From Atkinsonella hypoxylon (lineage: Eukaryota; Ascomycota; Sordariomycetes; Hypocreales; Clavicipitaceae): a DNA stretch of 64,000 nt. Made by a program: the position numbers and the translations under genes. The notes under the pieces were generated by a model, which worked only from the letters and a program-made list of their open reading frames with translations, was not told where the DNA came from and ran no database searches. Each line of letters begins with the position of its first letter. Position 1 is the stretch's first letter. The DNA lies in NCBI GenBank assembly GCA_000729835.1, contig JFHB01000022.1, forward strand, positions 62,001 to 126,000. Reading direction: 5' to 3'. Positions 10,509 through 20,638 of the stretch are shown in pieces.

Positions 10509-11275
10509 GGCAGCAAGTAGGTAGGCGTTTGCTGAGGGAAGACTCGAAAGACTCGAAAGACTCAAGAGTGCTTGACGAAGACAATGGAACAGATGTCACA
10601 GACGCGAGTACCAGCAAGTGAATAGATTGGGAGAAACCACTTGGTATTTATGGAGCGTCTGGGTGTCTCACGATTCAACTCTTTGCGGATTCGGGTCTAA
10701 GCGACAGGTGCAGAGCTAGCAACCCGCTGCTTCCTGCCTCGAGGGATGGCATCCATCCGATCGACCATACGGACCCATGTGCTGCGCTTTAGGAACTCGT
10801 TATGTTAGTTAGGGAGTCGTCAATTCCGACTGGTCATTGCAAAGCAGGCCATACAGGCTCCGTCATCAGTGAACGGATGTTGATGGCATCCGAGACATTG
10901 GCCGCAGTGTCACAGGCCCTGGCGCAGATTACGGAGAAGATTTAATCCGTACTCCCGCGGTCATCTCGCCTTCTCTTTTGGGGAAGGAAGGTATTTTTTT
11001 CGCTTGGCGATTTCTTGCTGGTTTATCAGAAATAATAAGCTGGAATAAATCACCGAATGATTGTTACGCGTTGTGCATGTAGCTGTAGCCAATTGGCAAG
11101 GGAGGAGGGGAGAGACGGACCTGCGACCGAAGTGTATCCGCCCAGCCACAACTCTTAGACCTCGTGCAGCTTGTTCTCCAGACCACAATTAGCACCATCA
11201 CAGTGTCCAGTCCTCGCGCAAGACATCGATCCATATAGACGCTCCATGACGCTCTGACCAGAACGGGCCGCTCAT
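10509..11275. promoter_or_regulatory. Divergent promoter region, aldo-keto reductase / 871-aa gene
   Basis: A spacer of about 770 bp between oppositely transcribed genes. It includes a short GACTCGAAA direct repeat at 10541-10565 that is probably reductase leader. No recognised regulatory site and no supported gene. Confidence 0.4.
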
Positions 11276-13891
11276 ATGGCCTATAAGAAACCAGTCCCCT
11301 CTAGAGCTGCCCTCAATGCGCTCCGAGGCGTGATCCTGACCACCTCTTGTTCCGTTATCCTACTAGCAGAGGAACGTCGACAACGCTTGCAGGTTGCCAA
11401 AGCTGCCATCAATAATGCACGCAAACTACACATGCTGAAGAGAAACCACGGCCCAATGGCCCTAACAGAAACCTACGGATTTGGGGACAACATATTCGCC
11501 CAGGTCAACGACCATTTCCTGTCCGTGGCGTCTGTTCCTCGCTCCAGGACCTCGACGCGCCGCAGGGGCCGAACGCATTTGATAGGAGGCGATCTTAGAG
11601 ATTGTGCTAGTGAGCATGACAATCGCCGAGCACAACTGCTTGCTCGAGGCAAGGGACTTCAAAAATCTACGAAGGCGGGCGGCTCCGCCAATTTCCTCCG
11701 CAATAGTCTGCACATGTTTGGATTCGATGGGTTGAATTTGGTGCCTACCACTGCCAACGCAAAGCTACCTCACGAATGGAAAGCCCCGCGAACTATCTCC
11801 CGTACAGACGTCCCCAATCCCTCCACAACCTATACGGCTTTGACTTTAGGACCCAACGCCATCCGAGACGAACGTGATTTCGCCCCGGTCAAAGAGGACG
11901 ACCGGGAAAAGGTGATAGACGCTGCCGCAGCCGAGGAACTTGGCTCAGTTGAAGCTGCTCGTCTTTATCTGGATAAGTCTGGAAGGAACAGTGTGCTCCC
12001 ACGACCGTACTATGACGAAGTCGTGCCGGTCTTAAATCGTTTAATAAGCGACTTGGAATCCGAGAGCCACGATGGAAATCTTGACCTTGAAAAAGTAGCT
12101 TTAGCCAAATCGATATTCGACAGGCTAGTGTACTTTGGTCGTCCGCTGCCTAAACCCGCCCAGGAACTTCAATCCCAAGCCGTTCGCTTTTTACAGATCG
12201 TTTCGCTTTTTGATCCCGAGGATGTCTCATCTACGTTGCTGACTGTGCTACCAATTAGTCGAGACCCTCTGAAACTTCTCGTACCAGTTACCACAATCCT
12301 ACAATCCATCAATCACTGCAAGTCTCTAGGGATGGTCCTAAAATCCTTATGCTGCAAACCCACTGTGTGCTCATGGGACCGCGGCATGCTGCTATTTCGC
12401 TTGCTGGCTCGAAATGAAAAGGTTCGAGGAGAATTTTCCCGTACCACAAAACTCTATTCGATGCTCCAAGAAGCTGGACTGTTTAGTGAGATCCAAGTTC
12501 CTCCAGAAACAGAATACAGAATTCGCAGGTTGATGGTCTTATTAGCTTTGAAATCTGGGGAAAATGGCTTGGCAGATGCAGAACTTATGAAACTAGAGGC
12601 CATTGACCGCAAGTCTACCTTATCCGACGTTACCCTTCAAGAGTACATTATCGCCAGAAAAGTGAGCAGCGACAAATTGAGCGATGTCCTGCTTGAATTC
12701 GAGGCACTACAACAACAAAGAGCGAACCCCAAGCGGGTCGAATTTCAGAAGCTTCTTGCAAATGTCACAGATAACGTGATGAAAACCCGTGAAGTTCATG
12801 AGCTTGAGACATTCCTTCGAAAGGCTGTGCCAGATTGGAAACTCCAACTAAAGCCCAGATGGGTTTATGCTGTGCTTGATGGTTATGCATGTCGACGTGA
12901 AGCAGAGTCTGTATTTTCTTGGCTTCGATTCTGCGCTGGTCACGAGGTTCTGATGGATAATTCCTTCATTCAACGAATCTTGGCCAGATGTCGCAAGTAC
13001 TGGAGCTTTTCGGACAAAACTATCCGACGTCTTGAAAATGAATTAGTCGGCGACCAACGACTAGCAAAGGCCGCGCCAACGGCTGTTGATACAGATGTGC
13101 ATGCCAATCATGACAGAGCGTCTGCCAGCGCCCTGCGTCTGGCGGTCTTGAAACAATTGGAGGGCGACAACCCAAATATTCAGCGCGCGAATGATTTGAT
13201 TCGCTCCGCTCATACTGAGGGCAGCGATGTAAGCGAAGCCTTGACGCCTTTGCTCATGGTCCAGCTTGCGAAGGGGGAAGACCCTAAGAGGTTGATCCAT
13301 AATGCCCTTCAGATGGGAATTCGTCTTCACAACAGCGTTTATAATAAAGCGGCGCAAGAATTGTCGGCCGGTGGCGACCACGGCGCGGCTGCAGAAATGT
13401 GCAAGATTGCGGCACGAGAGAATGGTAAAGGGCAGCTTCTATACAACGAGTATAACTTTGCAAACCTGGTGTTTGCTTACACAGGCTCTGCAAGTTATGA
13501 GGCTCTACAGTCAGTCCTCTCCAGATTCACGTCGGAAATGAAATGGTGGCACGGCAGTCGAATATGCAAAGAGAGTATCAAACTAGCTATGAAGACAGCT
13601 GCCATGAGGTCGGTCGCCTATTCACAGAACAGTAAACCGCATCGGCAAGCGCTGGAGCAATTAGATTATGCGTTGCTGCATGTCAAGGAATGTCGCTCCA
13701 CGGGGGAGGAAAGACGCGCTGTATCAGAAGCCTTTGTGCGTTTTGCTCAGATGCCCATGCAAAAGTCTTGCACCAAGCCTTTGCGACAATTCGAAAGCAA
13801 AGTAGGCGGTACAGGAGCTGAAGCAAATGCTCAAGGGTCTTGCAATATGGTCGATGGATTTGAGTCGACTGTAGCTAGCGGGTGTACCTGA
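11276..13891 (+). CDS. Large intronless protein, possibly an organellar helical-repeat (PPR-like) protein
   Basis: An 871-aa single-exon ORF. I do not recognise a named gene. The N-terminus is basic and Ala/Ser/Arg-rich (SRAALNALRGVILTTSCS), compatible with mitochondrial import. The region from about residue 260 to 850 is predominantly alpha-helical with repeated helix pairs of about 35 residues, for example around ALQMGIRLHNSVYNKAAQEL, which resembles the pentatricopeptide pattern found in fungal mitochondrial RNA-maturation factors. No catalytic motif, membrane segment or coiled coil stands out. The ATG at 11276 is the only one that keeps the basic leader. It is divergent from the aldo-keto reductase. 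The PPR assignment is an inference from composition and spacing. Confidence 0.7.
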   Translation: MAYKKPVPSRAALNALRGVILTTSCSVILLAEERRQRLQVAKAAINNARKLHMLKRNHGPMALTETYGFGDNIFAQVNDHFLSVASVPRSRTSTRRRGRTHLIGGDLRDCASEHDNRRAQLLARGKGLQKSTKAGGSANFLRNSLHMFGFDGLNLVPTTANAKLPHEWKAPRTISRTDVPNPSTTYTALTLGPNAIRDERDFAPVKEDDREKVIDAAAAEELGSVEAARLYLDKSGRNSVLPRPYYDEVVPVLNRLISDLESESHDGNLDLEKVALAKSIFDRLVYFGRPLPKPAQELQSQAVRFLQIVSLFDPEDVSSTLLTVLPISRDPLKLLVPVTTILQSINHCKSLGMVLKSLCCKPTVCSWDRGMLLFRLLARNEKVRGEFSRTTKLYSMLQEAGLFSEIQVPPETEYRIRRLMVLLALKSGENGLADAELMKLEAIDRKSTLSDVTLQEYIIARKVSSDKLSDVLLEFEALQQQRANPKRVEFQKLLANVTDNVMKTREVHELETFLRKAVPDWKLQLKPRWVYAVLDGYACRREAESVFSWLRFCAGHEVLMDNSFIQRILARCRKYWSFSDKTIRRLENELVGDQRLAKAAPTAVDTDVHANHDRASASALRLAVLKQLEGDNPNIQRANDLIRSAHTEGSDVSEALTPLLMVQLAKGEDPKRLIHNALQMGIRLHNSVYNKAAQELSAGGDHGAAAEMCKIAARENGKGQLLYNEYNFANLVFAYTGSASYEALQSVLSRFTSEMKWWHGSRICKESIKLAMKTAAMRSVAYSQNSKPHRQALEQLDYALLHVKECRSTGEERRAVSEAFVRFAQMPMQKSCTKPLRQFESKVGGTGAEANAQGSCNMVDGFESTVASGCT

Positions 13892-14950
13892 TTAGGAATT
13901 GTATTCATATGTATTTAAATGCAAGCACATCACTTGTAGCCACGGTTTCTGTCACACCGCCTCGTTCTACCGCATTCTTGTCAATGACAAAGCGGCCCGC
14001 GACAGATGATAACCACAGTGATAGATACCAGACTCGATCACGGACTTTATTAGAGCGGTCAGGAGGGGGAAACTGGGAAGTCTGTCAAACCTCGGCCCAT
14101 TTCCTGCAAATCGTCATTGCCACTGGGTGGCGTGACTGAAGATGGCCGTTTGCTGCTGAAGAGCAACTTTGCATCGTTGCTGCAAGTACACATGAATTTT
14201 GGGACAAGAAAGGGGGAGGCAGGGCACATACGGTCCGCGAAGACAAGTATCCTGGGGGGTAAGAGCAAACTTTGATCACGGTTTCCACTGCTTCATGCAT
14301 GGAAATATCTGATCAGTCGACGCTCAATATTCACATGCTTTGAAGAGACAACATTCGAGCAACGTGCGGTATTCCGTAGAGTGGTTCGATGTTAGGGCAA
14401 GTGATAACTATCCGCTCAACAGAAAAATTGCTATCGGTGCAGCAGCCCCGGTTTTTACCCCACTCTTCGACCCATCTTCCTAGACAGACGCCCTTCGATT
14501 TTGCTGATGCACTCCCTTACCAAATGCATGGAATTTGATTGAGGTGGAATCAAGCCCCCCCCCTAAAGATGCACAACATCGTCGTTCTCTCCTCTTCCCA
14601 TTTATTTATGTTGGGAGTAACCTAATTCTTCATCACTATAAATCCTTCTAAATATCTCATTTCACTCTCACTAGTAGCTTCAAAAGCTCATGATGAGTCA
14701 TAGTCCTTGTTGCATAGAAAATTACATGCAACAATTCCTAATGATAACTTCTGGGACCTTGACAATCTAATCCGAATTCTCGACCCTGCGATGATCAAGT
14801 GTTCATATAAGCAGAAGTCAGTCCTCTGTTCACAAAGTAGTGCAAGCAGTACTAACATATGAATTTCGGGGCTTCACACTCGCTCTGGCAATTCAATAGC
14901 TCTACTATCTTGTGCAATATCTGCAGGCTTCAAAGAGGTTTATTCCTGCC

Positions 14951-14998
14951 ATGCAACCAGCAATGCAACCAGCAATGCAACCAGCAATGCAATCAGCA
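14951..14998. repeat. 12-bp tandem repeat, four copies
   Basis: The unit ATGCAACCAGCA occurs three times exactly and a fourth time with one change (C to T). It is followed by a degenerate ACGCAGCTGCAG copy. Confidence 0.9.
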
Positions 14999-15180
14999 AC
15001 GCAGCTGCAGTAGCGGCCTCTATGACAGCTAGAGGCCTAGAGTAATTAAATAGCTCGGTTGCAGGCCATAGCTCCCTTGTATGCATGTACAATCTATCCT
15101 TTGCATCGGTGACCTAACAGGGGGGAAGGAGCCTATCAACGGTTAGCTCGGAAATGAGTAAGATATAGTGCGGGGCTAAG

Positions 15181-15420
15181 TAACTTTTAATTAATATACA
15201 ATTATATAGAAATAAATGTATCTTTTAGTGGCGTTTATACCCTGTATATCTACCTTATGCCTCCCTAGCAGCTTCTAGCCTATAGAGTATAGAATGCACT
15301 ATATACCTAAGTAATCTACTAGTATCGCATTCTAAACGCTTATAATAGCTTTATATAATATCTTTTTACCTAGATAATTAAGAGGATATTTTAAGTTAAT
15401 CTAACGCTAGGCCTATATAG
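15181..15420. repeat. TpA-rich, RIP-like decayed sequence
   Basis: By hand count this 240-bp stretch has about 50 TpA against about 33 ApT dinucleotides, and few CpA/TpG relative to ApC/GpT. That is the signature expected of repeat-induced point mutation, which converts CpA to TpA. Stops interrupt all frames. It may be the relic of a transposon, but no terminal repeats or coding remnants remain visible. Confidence 0.5.
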
Positions 15421-16255
15421 TCTCTGTACACTAGATACAGCTGTTAGTGAGTACTCAAAAGAGGGGCTTGTATCTCTGCAAAATCATACAGGGGTTGTAT
15501 TGTGATTCAATTGATTTATGTATTCCGTATTCCGTACTCCGTACGTTGATAGATTTTCGTGCTTCCAAGGCGCGCCACATACGTTAAACGTGTGGAGGGG
15601 TGCTGGACAGACCACTGACTAGTCAGAAACTGGAAGGTCAGCGGGGCCACTGTGACGATTGCAATTTTCTGCTGTCCGGATAGCAATACTCGTCGGCAGA
15701 TTCCTATTGGTTAGAAGTCGATGGCAGGTCCTCCGGATTGGCTCCAGGTTCTCATGGGCCTCAGGGCAAAGTGGGGCCAGGAGGTCGCATTCTTTCGCGA
15801 TTCATTCATTCCCTGGCTTGGTTCCTTGTTGGACGGACTGCTCTTGATAATTTCCATCAGAACACTAGCATCTATCTGCAAGCCAAGTGTTGCAGACTTA
15901 TTATACTCTTGAGTCCTCCCCATCGCTTGTGTTCTGGTCTGTTTTGACATGTTCCATTATTGGACATTTCTCTCATTCCAAGACCTCTATTGACCGCCGA
16001 TGCTGGCTTCTGAGTAGTCGTGCCAGAAAAGATCAGATCTCAGGAGACATCGCAGCACAGCCCTGATTACGGCGTGCTGACGATTCATTCGTTTGGGTGG
16101 CTTTCGTTCGCCCCTTGCCTTTGCCCACCCTCCTCGCCACAACTGACTGTCGAATCCCTCGTTTTGCACGGTCAGTCACCGTTGAATTGTGGTTAACAGA
16201 TCGCACGAGCTAGACGAAAGCAACATAAAGAAAGAAACTACGCACCATTCCTCAA

Positions 16256-17764
16256 ATGATGACAAACTCTGCAAAGTTTGACCAGGCGGATTTCCGCAGG
16301 CGGCGTGAGCACTATTCCGAAGCCGATGTCGTCGTTGTAGGCGCTGGAGTTTTTGGTTGCGCCATTGCCTTTGCCCTCGCCAATCAGGGCCGCTCTGTCG
16401 TCTTGCTGGAGCGTTGGATGAAGGAACCAGATCGCATTGTCGGCGAGTTGCTCCAGCCTGGCGGCATCGCTGCTCTGAAGCGACTAGGTCTGGGACACTG
16501 TGTCGAAGGCATTGATGCGATTCCTTGCAAAGGCTATAACGTTATATTTAACTCTTTGCCGACACTGGTACCCTACCCGACCCTCGATGATAGTGGCGAA
16601 GTCATATATGCTTGGAGTGGATCTGGGAAGGAGGGAAAGCGACCAGAAGGCAGATCCTTTCATCACGGAAAATTTATCATGCAGTTGAGAAAATCATGTC
16701 TTGCGCACGAGAATATCACCGTCGTGGAGACTGAGGTTGTCAAGATGCTGCGTGGCGAGTTCTCAGATCAGGTCCTGGGAGTAGAAACACGGACAGCCAG
16801 CGAGGATACGAGAGAGAAGAAGCCTGGTTACTTTTTTGGTCAATTGACCATCATCGCGGACGGCTACGACTCCAAGTTTCGAAAGGAAATTCTTAGGTCA
16901 AAACCCACACGAAAGAGCAAATTCTACGCTCTCGAGCTCATCGACACAGAGCTGCCACAACAGCATTTCGGGCATGTTATCATTGGACATAACACCTTTC
17001 CTACCCTGCTGTATCAGATTGGCACTCACGAGACTCGTGCTCTCTTTGACGTGCCGGAGGGTATCCCGGAAGCATCTCCTGCCGCTGGTGGTGTACGCGG
17101 CTACATCAAGAATGTCGCCATTCCAGCTCTGCCCCCGGCGGTACAGCCAGCTGCGCTGGCGGCCTTGTTGGCGGACGGAAAGATCCCACGAAGCATGCCC
17201 AACAGTTGGCTACCTCCGAGGAAACAGGACGGAAATGGTGTCATCCTGCTAGGTGATGCGTTCAACATGCGGCATCCTCTCACGGGAGGTGGAATGACGG
17301 TCGCCTTCCATGACGCTTTATTGCTCTCCGAATTGATTGACCCGGCGAGGATTCCCAATCTCGGAGACGCAAAAGCCATAAATAATGCGATGAATGTCTT
17401 CTACTGGCGCCGTAAGAACGTGACCTCTATTGTCAATGTTCTTGCTCAAGCACTGTACACACTCTTCGCTGCAAACGATCGTCAGCTGCGCGCTCTGCAG
17501 ATTGGTTGTTTTGAATATTTCCAGCGTGGCATGACTGACGGACCATGCGGCCTATTGGCTGGCATTATTCGGCGCCCGGCTGTCCTTGCGTATCACTTCT
17601 TTGCTGTCGCTTTCCTGGCACTTTGGTTAAATGCGCTTGCTGTTATGGGCTCCGGACCGTTGGGAATACTGAATGCTCCACTGGCTCTGATTGATGCCGT
17701 GCTCATTCTCTGGAAGGCTAGCTGCGTATTTTTGCCTTCGATATGGCGTGAAGGTTTCCAGTAG
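16256..17764 (+). CDS. ERG1: Squalene epoxidase (squalene monooxygenase)
   Basis: FAD-dependent monooxygenase that converts squalene to 2,3-oxidosqualene in ergosterol synthesis, on ER and lipid-droplet membranes; it is the target of allylamines such as terbinafine. A 502-aa intronless ORF, close to yeast Erg1 (496 aa). Visible parts: the dinucleotide fold VVVGAGVFGCAIA near residue 27, the DRIVGELLQPGG block near 60, FHHGKFIMQLR, the second FAD motif LLGDAFNMRHPLTGGGMT near 330, and a C-terminal hydrophobic region (VLAYHFFAVAFLALWLNALAV and after) for membrane association. RALQIGCFEYFQRG is also typical. Two adjacent ATGs open the frame; I use the first. Some filamentous fungi carry more than one ERG1 copy, so this may be a paralogue. 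Confidence 0.95.
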   Translation: MMTNSAKFDQADFRRRREHYSEADVVVVGAGVFGCAIAFALANQGRSVVLLERWMKEPDRIVGELLQPGGIAALKRLGLGHCVEGIDAIPCKGYNVIFNSLPTLVPYPTLDDSGEVIYAWSGSGKEGKRPEGRSFHHGKFIMQLRKSCLAHENITVVETEVVKMLRGEFSDQVLGVETRTASEDTREKKPGYFFGQLTIIADGYDSKFRKEILRSKPTRKSKFYALELIDTELPQQHFGHVIIGHNTFPTLLYQIGTHETRALFDVPEGIPEASPAAGGVRGYIKNVAIPALPPAVQPAALAALLADGKIPRSMPNSWLPPRKQDGNGVILLGDAFNMRHPLTGGGMTVAFHDALLLSELIDPARIPNLGDAKAINNAMNVFYWRRKNVTSIVNVLAQALYTLFAANDRQLRALQIGCFEYFQRGMTDGPCGLLAGIIRRPAVLAYHFFAVAFLALWLNALAVMGSGPLGILNAPLALIDAVLILWKASCVFLPSIWREGFQ

Positions 17765-18103
17765 GACGGTCTATTGGAAACCATTCTTAGCACTGTTACA
17801 TGCACTCGGATAAGGTCACATTGGGGAGGCGTTTTGGGTAGTTTCTCAAACTGATGGGAATTAGCTTGCGTACTCTATCATCAGCATTGTCATTTCGACA
17901 ACTTGCCACACGCAACTGTATGCATAGATTTTCATCTCCGTCATTCCGAGGTGCAAACATCTTGGAGCATGTACAATGGTGGAAAGCGTTCACGGGAGAG
18001 GCGTCAGTTTTTGGAGAACTGGTACACACACAATTTTAGTAACATATACCTTGGTAATAATGGACATGATGCCTCTTCACCGAAAAGCAAATGACGGACC
18101 TTG

Positions 18104-18124
18104 CCCCCCCCCCCCCCCCCCCCC
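18104..18124. repeat. Poly-C homopolymer (21 bp)
   Basis: An uninterrupted run of 21 C. Its length should be regarded as approximate in any assembly. Confidence 0.9.
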
Positions 18125-18591
18125 GGTACTTGAACAGCCAGAACCATGAAAATGTGCCCAATCATCCGACCTTACTCTCCTCGGTCCAATGCTTAGAATA
18201 AGCATAATTGCTCGGGCCAACTCGGTCGACACCCCGAGACTTGCCCACCTTGATGCTTATGCAGCCACATAAGTGACTCCGCGCCCGCCTAAATAAGCAC
18301 TAATAACCCATAAAGAGTATAATGCTGCGCAGCGAGGGCCGATCTTCTAGCACAGCAGACCATATGCCAGGAATGGCAAGACTGTGATGTGACTTGTCGT
18401 TGGAGGAGTCTGTTTGAGCAACGGAGAAGATGGGTTCCTCGGTTATGATGAATCTTGGCGAACTTTGGGGGTCTGAACACGACTTTACGTCCGGAAGCTC
18501 TGCAACACAGTCAGATCCAGGATGTATAAGACGAGTATGCTCTGGGACGGAAAGTTCGGCATGGTCATCGCACTACAGGGAAGTACCGCTC

Positions 18592-18593
<2 letters not shown>

Positions 18594-18626
<33 letters not shown>
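18594..18626. repeat. Poly-A homopolymer (33 bp)
   Basis: An uninterrupted run of 33 A in the spacer upstream of the small secreted protein. No target-site duplication or retroelement body is recognisable beside it. Confidence 0.9.
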
Positions 18627-18627
<1 letters not shown>

Positions 18628-18800
18628 AAGGCCGTGGAGTTCTTGGAGGCCAACTAGGCTAACCAGAGTCGTTCTCGATTTCTTCTTCTCCGCGACTGCA
18701 CCAACGCCACGCCCACGCGGATAGATGCAGCAGAACTTGTGTGTCTGGTACAGCCCAGCAAAGCAGCTGGCGTCCATTCCAGAGTCTCTCACATGGCAAG

Positions 18801-18808
18801 TATAAAAA
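18801..18808 (+). promoter_or_regulatory. TATA box of the small secreted protein gene
   Basis: TATAAAAA lies 112 bp upstream of the start codon at 18913, a normal distance for a fungal TATA promoter with a short leader. Confidence 0.55.
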
Positions 18809-18912
18809 GACGGGCGACGTCCCATCAAACCCGAGCAACCACAGCTCCAGCCTAGCTCCAGCCTAGCTACCAAAACAAACCATCAAAGGCAAACAGACCA
18901 CTTCCTCCCACG

Positions 18913-19464
18913 ATGCAAATCGCCCAGCTCTCAGCTCTCCTCCTCTGCGCCCTCGGCGTCTCAGCCAGGGACACCATCATCGTACGTCCCCTACCAAAGA
19001 GTCATGAACGCCAGCTAAATCCCCGTAGGGCAATCGACACCCCGACGCCAAATGTCTCACCAAGATTTACAGCCCTGTCAAACTAAACAGCTGCATGACG
19101 CTTTCCAAATCGTTCGTCGTTCTCCAAACGCAACTCCCACCCCCCCCCCCCTTGATTAATGGGCCTAATGCTGATTTCTCCAGCGGCTCCGTGCAGCTTT
19201 TCAAGACTAGCAACTGCAATGTCTACAAGTATGTACATGGTTTTTTCTTTTCTTTTCTTCCCTGTCCAACGGAGTTTGTTTTTTTTTTCTTTTTTTTTTC
19301 CTTTCGTGTCTAGGCGAGAACTGATCGATCTGGTTAGTGACGACAAATGCCAGACTGGGCGCAGAGTAGTTGATGGATCGGCCAAGTGTCATTCTGTGAA
19401 GAGCTGGGGAACCCCGAAGGCTTTTCGTTGCAAAGGCCCGAAGACTGCTGAGGTTGACGATTAG
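18913..19464 (+). CDS. Small secreted cysteine-containing protein (effector-like candidate)
   Basis: Predicted 115-aa secreted protein of unknown function. Exons: 18913-18981, 19029-19111, 19184-19228 and 19314-19464. The first exon encodes a clear signal peptide (MQIAQLSALLLCALGVSA, cleavage after Ala18). The mature part has six cysteines (in KCLTK, SCMTL, SNCNV, DKCQT, KCHSV and RCKG) and many Lys/Arg, a size and composition typical of fungal secreted effectors or antimicrobial-like proteins. Introns are short; the third contains a long pyrimidine stretch before CTAG, and the second uses a weaker GTTCGT donor, so that junction is the least certain. A TATA box lies 112 bp upstream. No related gene is adjacent. 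Confidence 0.7.
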
Positions 19465-20638
19465 GTAGGTAGCGAGGTTTACGTAGCTTCTAGGCCCATC
19501 TCAATTGAGTTTTTGTGTGAAAAGAATGGTGTTTGGTCTGCGCTTTTTGGCAGCTTGTCTTTCTTGGATAGCTCGATGGCGGAAGTTTAAATGGGATGGA
19601 TGACGGGCTCATGTAGGTGGGGGAAAGTCCAATTGGTTGTTGATCATGGGGCATCGTCTCGGATAGCTACTTTGAATGGGAGCCCGGTGGCTTCCTATCG
19701 TGGTTGAGTCGTCTTGGCAGGTCGCGGGCTATTCTCTTGTGACTAACTATCCGAAGTTGGAGGGAGTCGAACAAAGCCTATACCACGTTCAGACCGCCGG
19801 GCCATGATAGAGTTTGGTTAGTACGCCGTTGGTCGAACTAGCAAAACTGCCGTAGGTCGATAAGATACTTTTTTTTCTTTCTTGATTGGTTAACGCTATG
19901 TCTCTCGAAGACGTGGTTATAATGCTGACTATGATACTGGTACTATTCGTTTTCTATGTGCCAGCTTTGCAGCGGGAGTAATACATAACACGGGTCTAGA
20001 TAGACCTCCGTGTGTCCCTAAATCCGCATTATCAGACCAACCAACTTCAATTCTTCCGTGTCCAATGGACCTCAGAAGACCGGACGCACGTAAGCAGCCC
20101 CATTTACGTATAGGAGACCTTCGTTCACATCCGAGAGGTCAGTCACATCTGATGTCAGACGCATGCACCACGTCCCACTATCCTCAGAGCTGACGTTTCA
20201 CAAACTTGAAATTGAGAACCGTCTCTTCTTCGCGGGCCCCGCCAAGTATGTGAAGTGCATTGTTGCGCTTGAGGAAGGCGAGAACGAAGCTAGAGCTGAG
20301 ACGGCGACGGAGGCATGCATATCGGAGTGACGATGGTCGTGATTTCGAAATCATGATAAGAGCAGGGTGACATGGCGCGGAGTTGCGTTGTGAGGACTGT
20401 GTATTTGCTCATCTTGCTTTATGTATGTCATGCTCATTAGTTTTTTTTTTTTTTTGGGTCTCGGGGCATAAGAATAAACTTACACTAAAGAGGACAATTC
20501 ATTACATTGAAAGTGCTCACATTTTCCACTCTCTCATGCCTCTGCGCATTGCATTTGCATTCTAGTTCTTGTCAGGATAATCATGTACATTGCATCTCCT
20601 GTACATAGTCATCGATCAAGATGCTACTTTGATCTATA
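19465..20638. other. Spacer without recognisable gene
   Basis: This is the 3' flank of the small secreted protein and the 3' flank of ALG5. It has T-rich tracts (near 20440-20455) and only short unconvincing ORFs on both strands. Confidence 0.5.

Larger units (their letters stand above)
13892..16255. other. Long non-coding stretch with repeats and an AT-rich patch
   Basis: No supported gene in about 2.4 kb. It holds a 12-bp tandem repeat (14951-14998), a TpA-rich patch (15181-15420) that looks mutated by RIP, a TATTCCGTACTCCGTACG motif near 15522-15545, and the promoter of the squalene epoxidase gene in its last few hundred bases. The ORFs at 15659-15950 lie on both strands and show no family motif. 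Confidence 0.55.
17765..18912. other. Spacer with long poly-C and poly-A tracts
   Basis: No supported gene. It contains a 21-bp C run (18104-18124) and a 33-bp A run (18594-18626), both prone to sequencing error, and then the promoter of the small secreted protein with TATAAAAA at 18801-18808. Confidence 0.6.

Noticed and set aside
16484..17379. Minus-strand and alternative-frame ORFs inside ERG1
   Set aside because: They are shadows of a gene with full family motifs in the plus frame.
18594..18626. Poly-A tract as the tail of a retroposed element
   Set aside because: No coding remnant upstream and no target-site duplication is visible; a simple slippage tract explains it.
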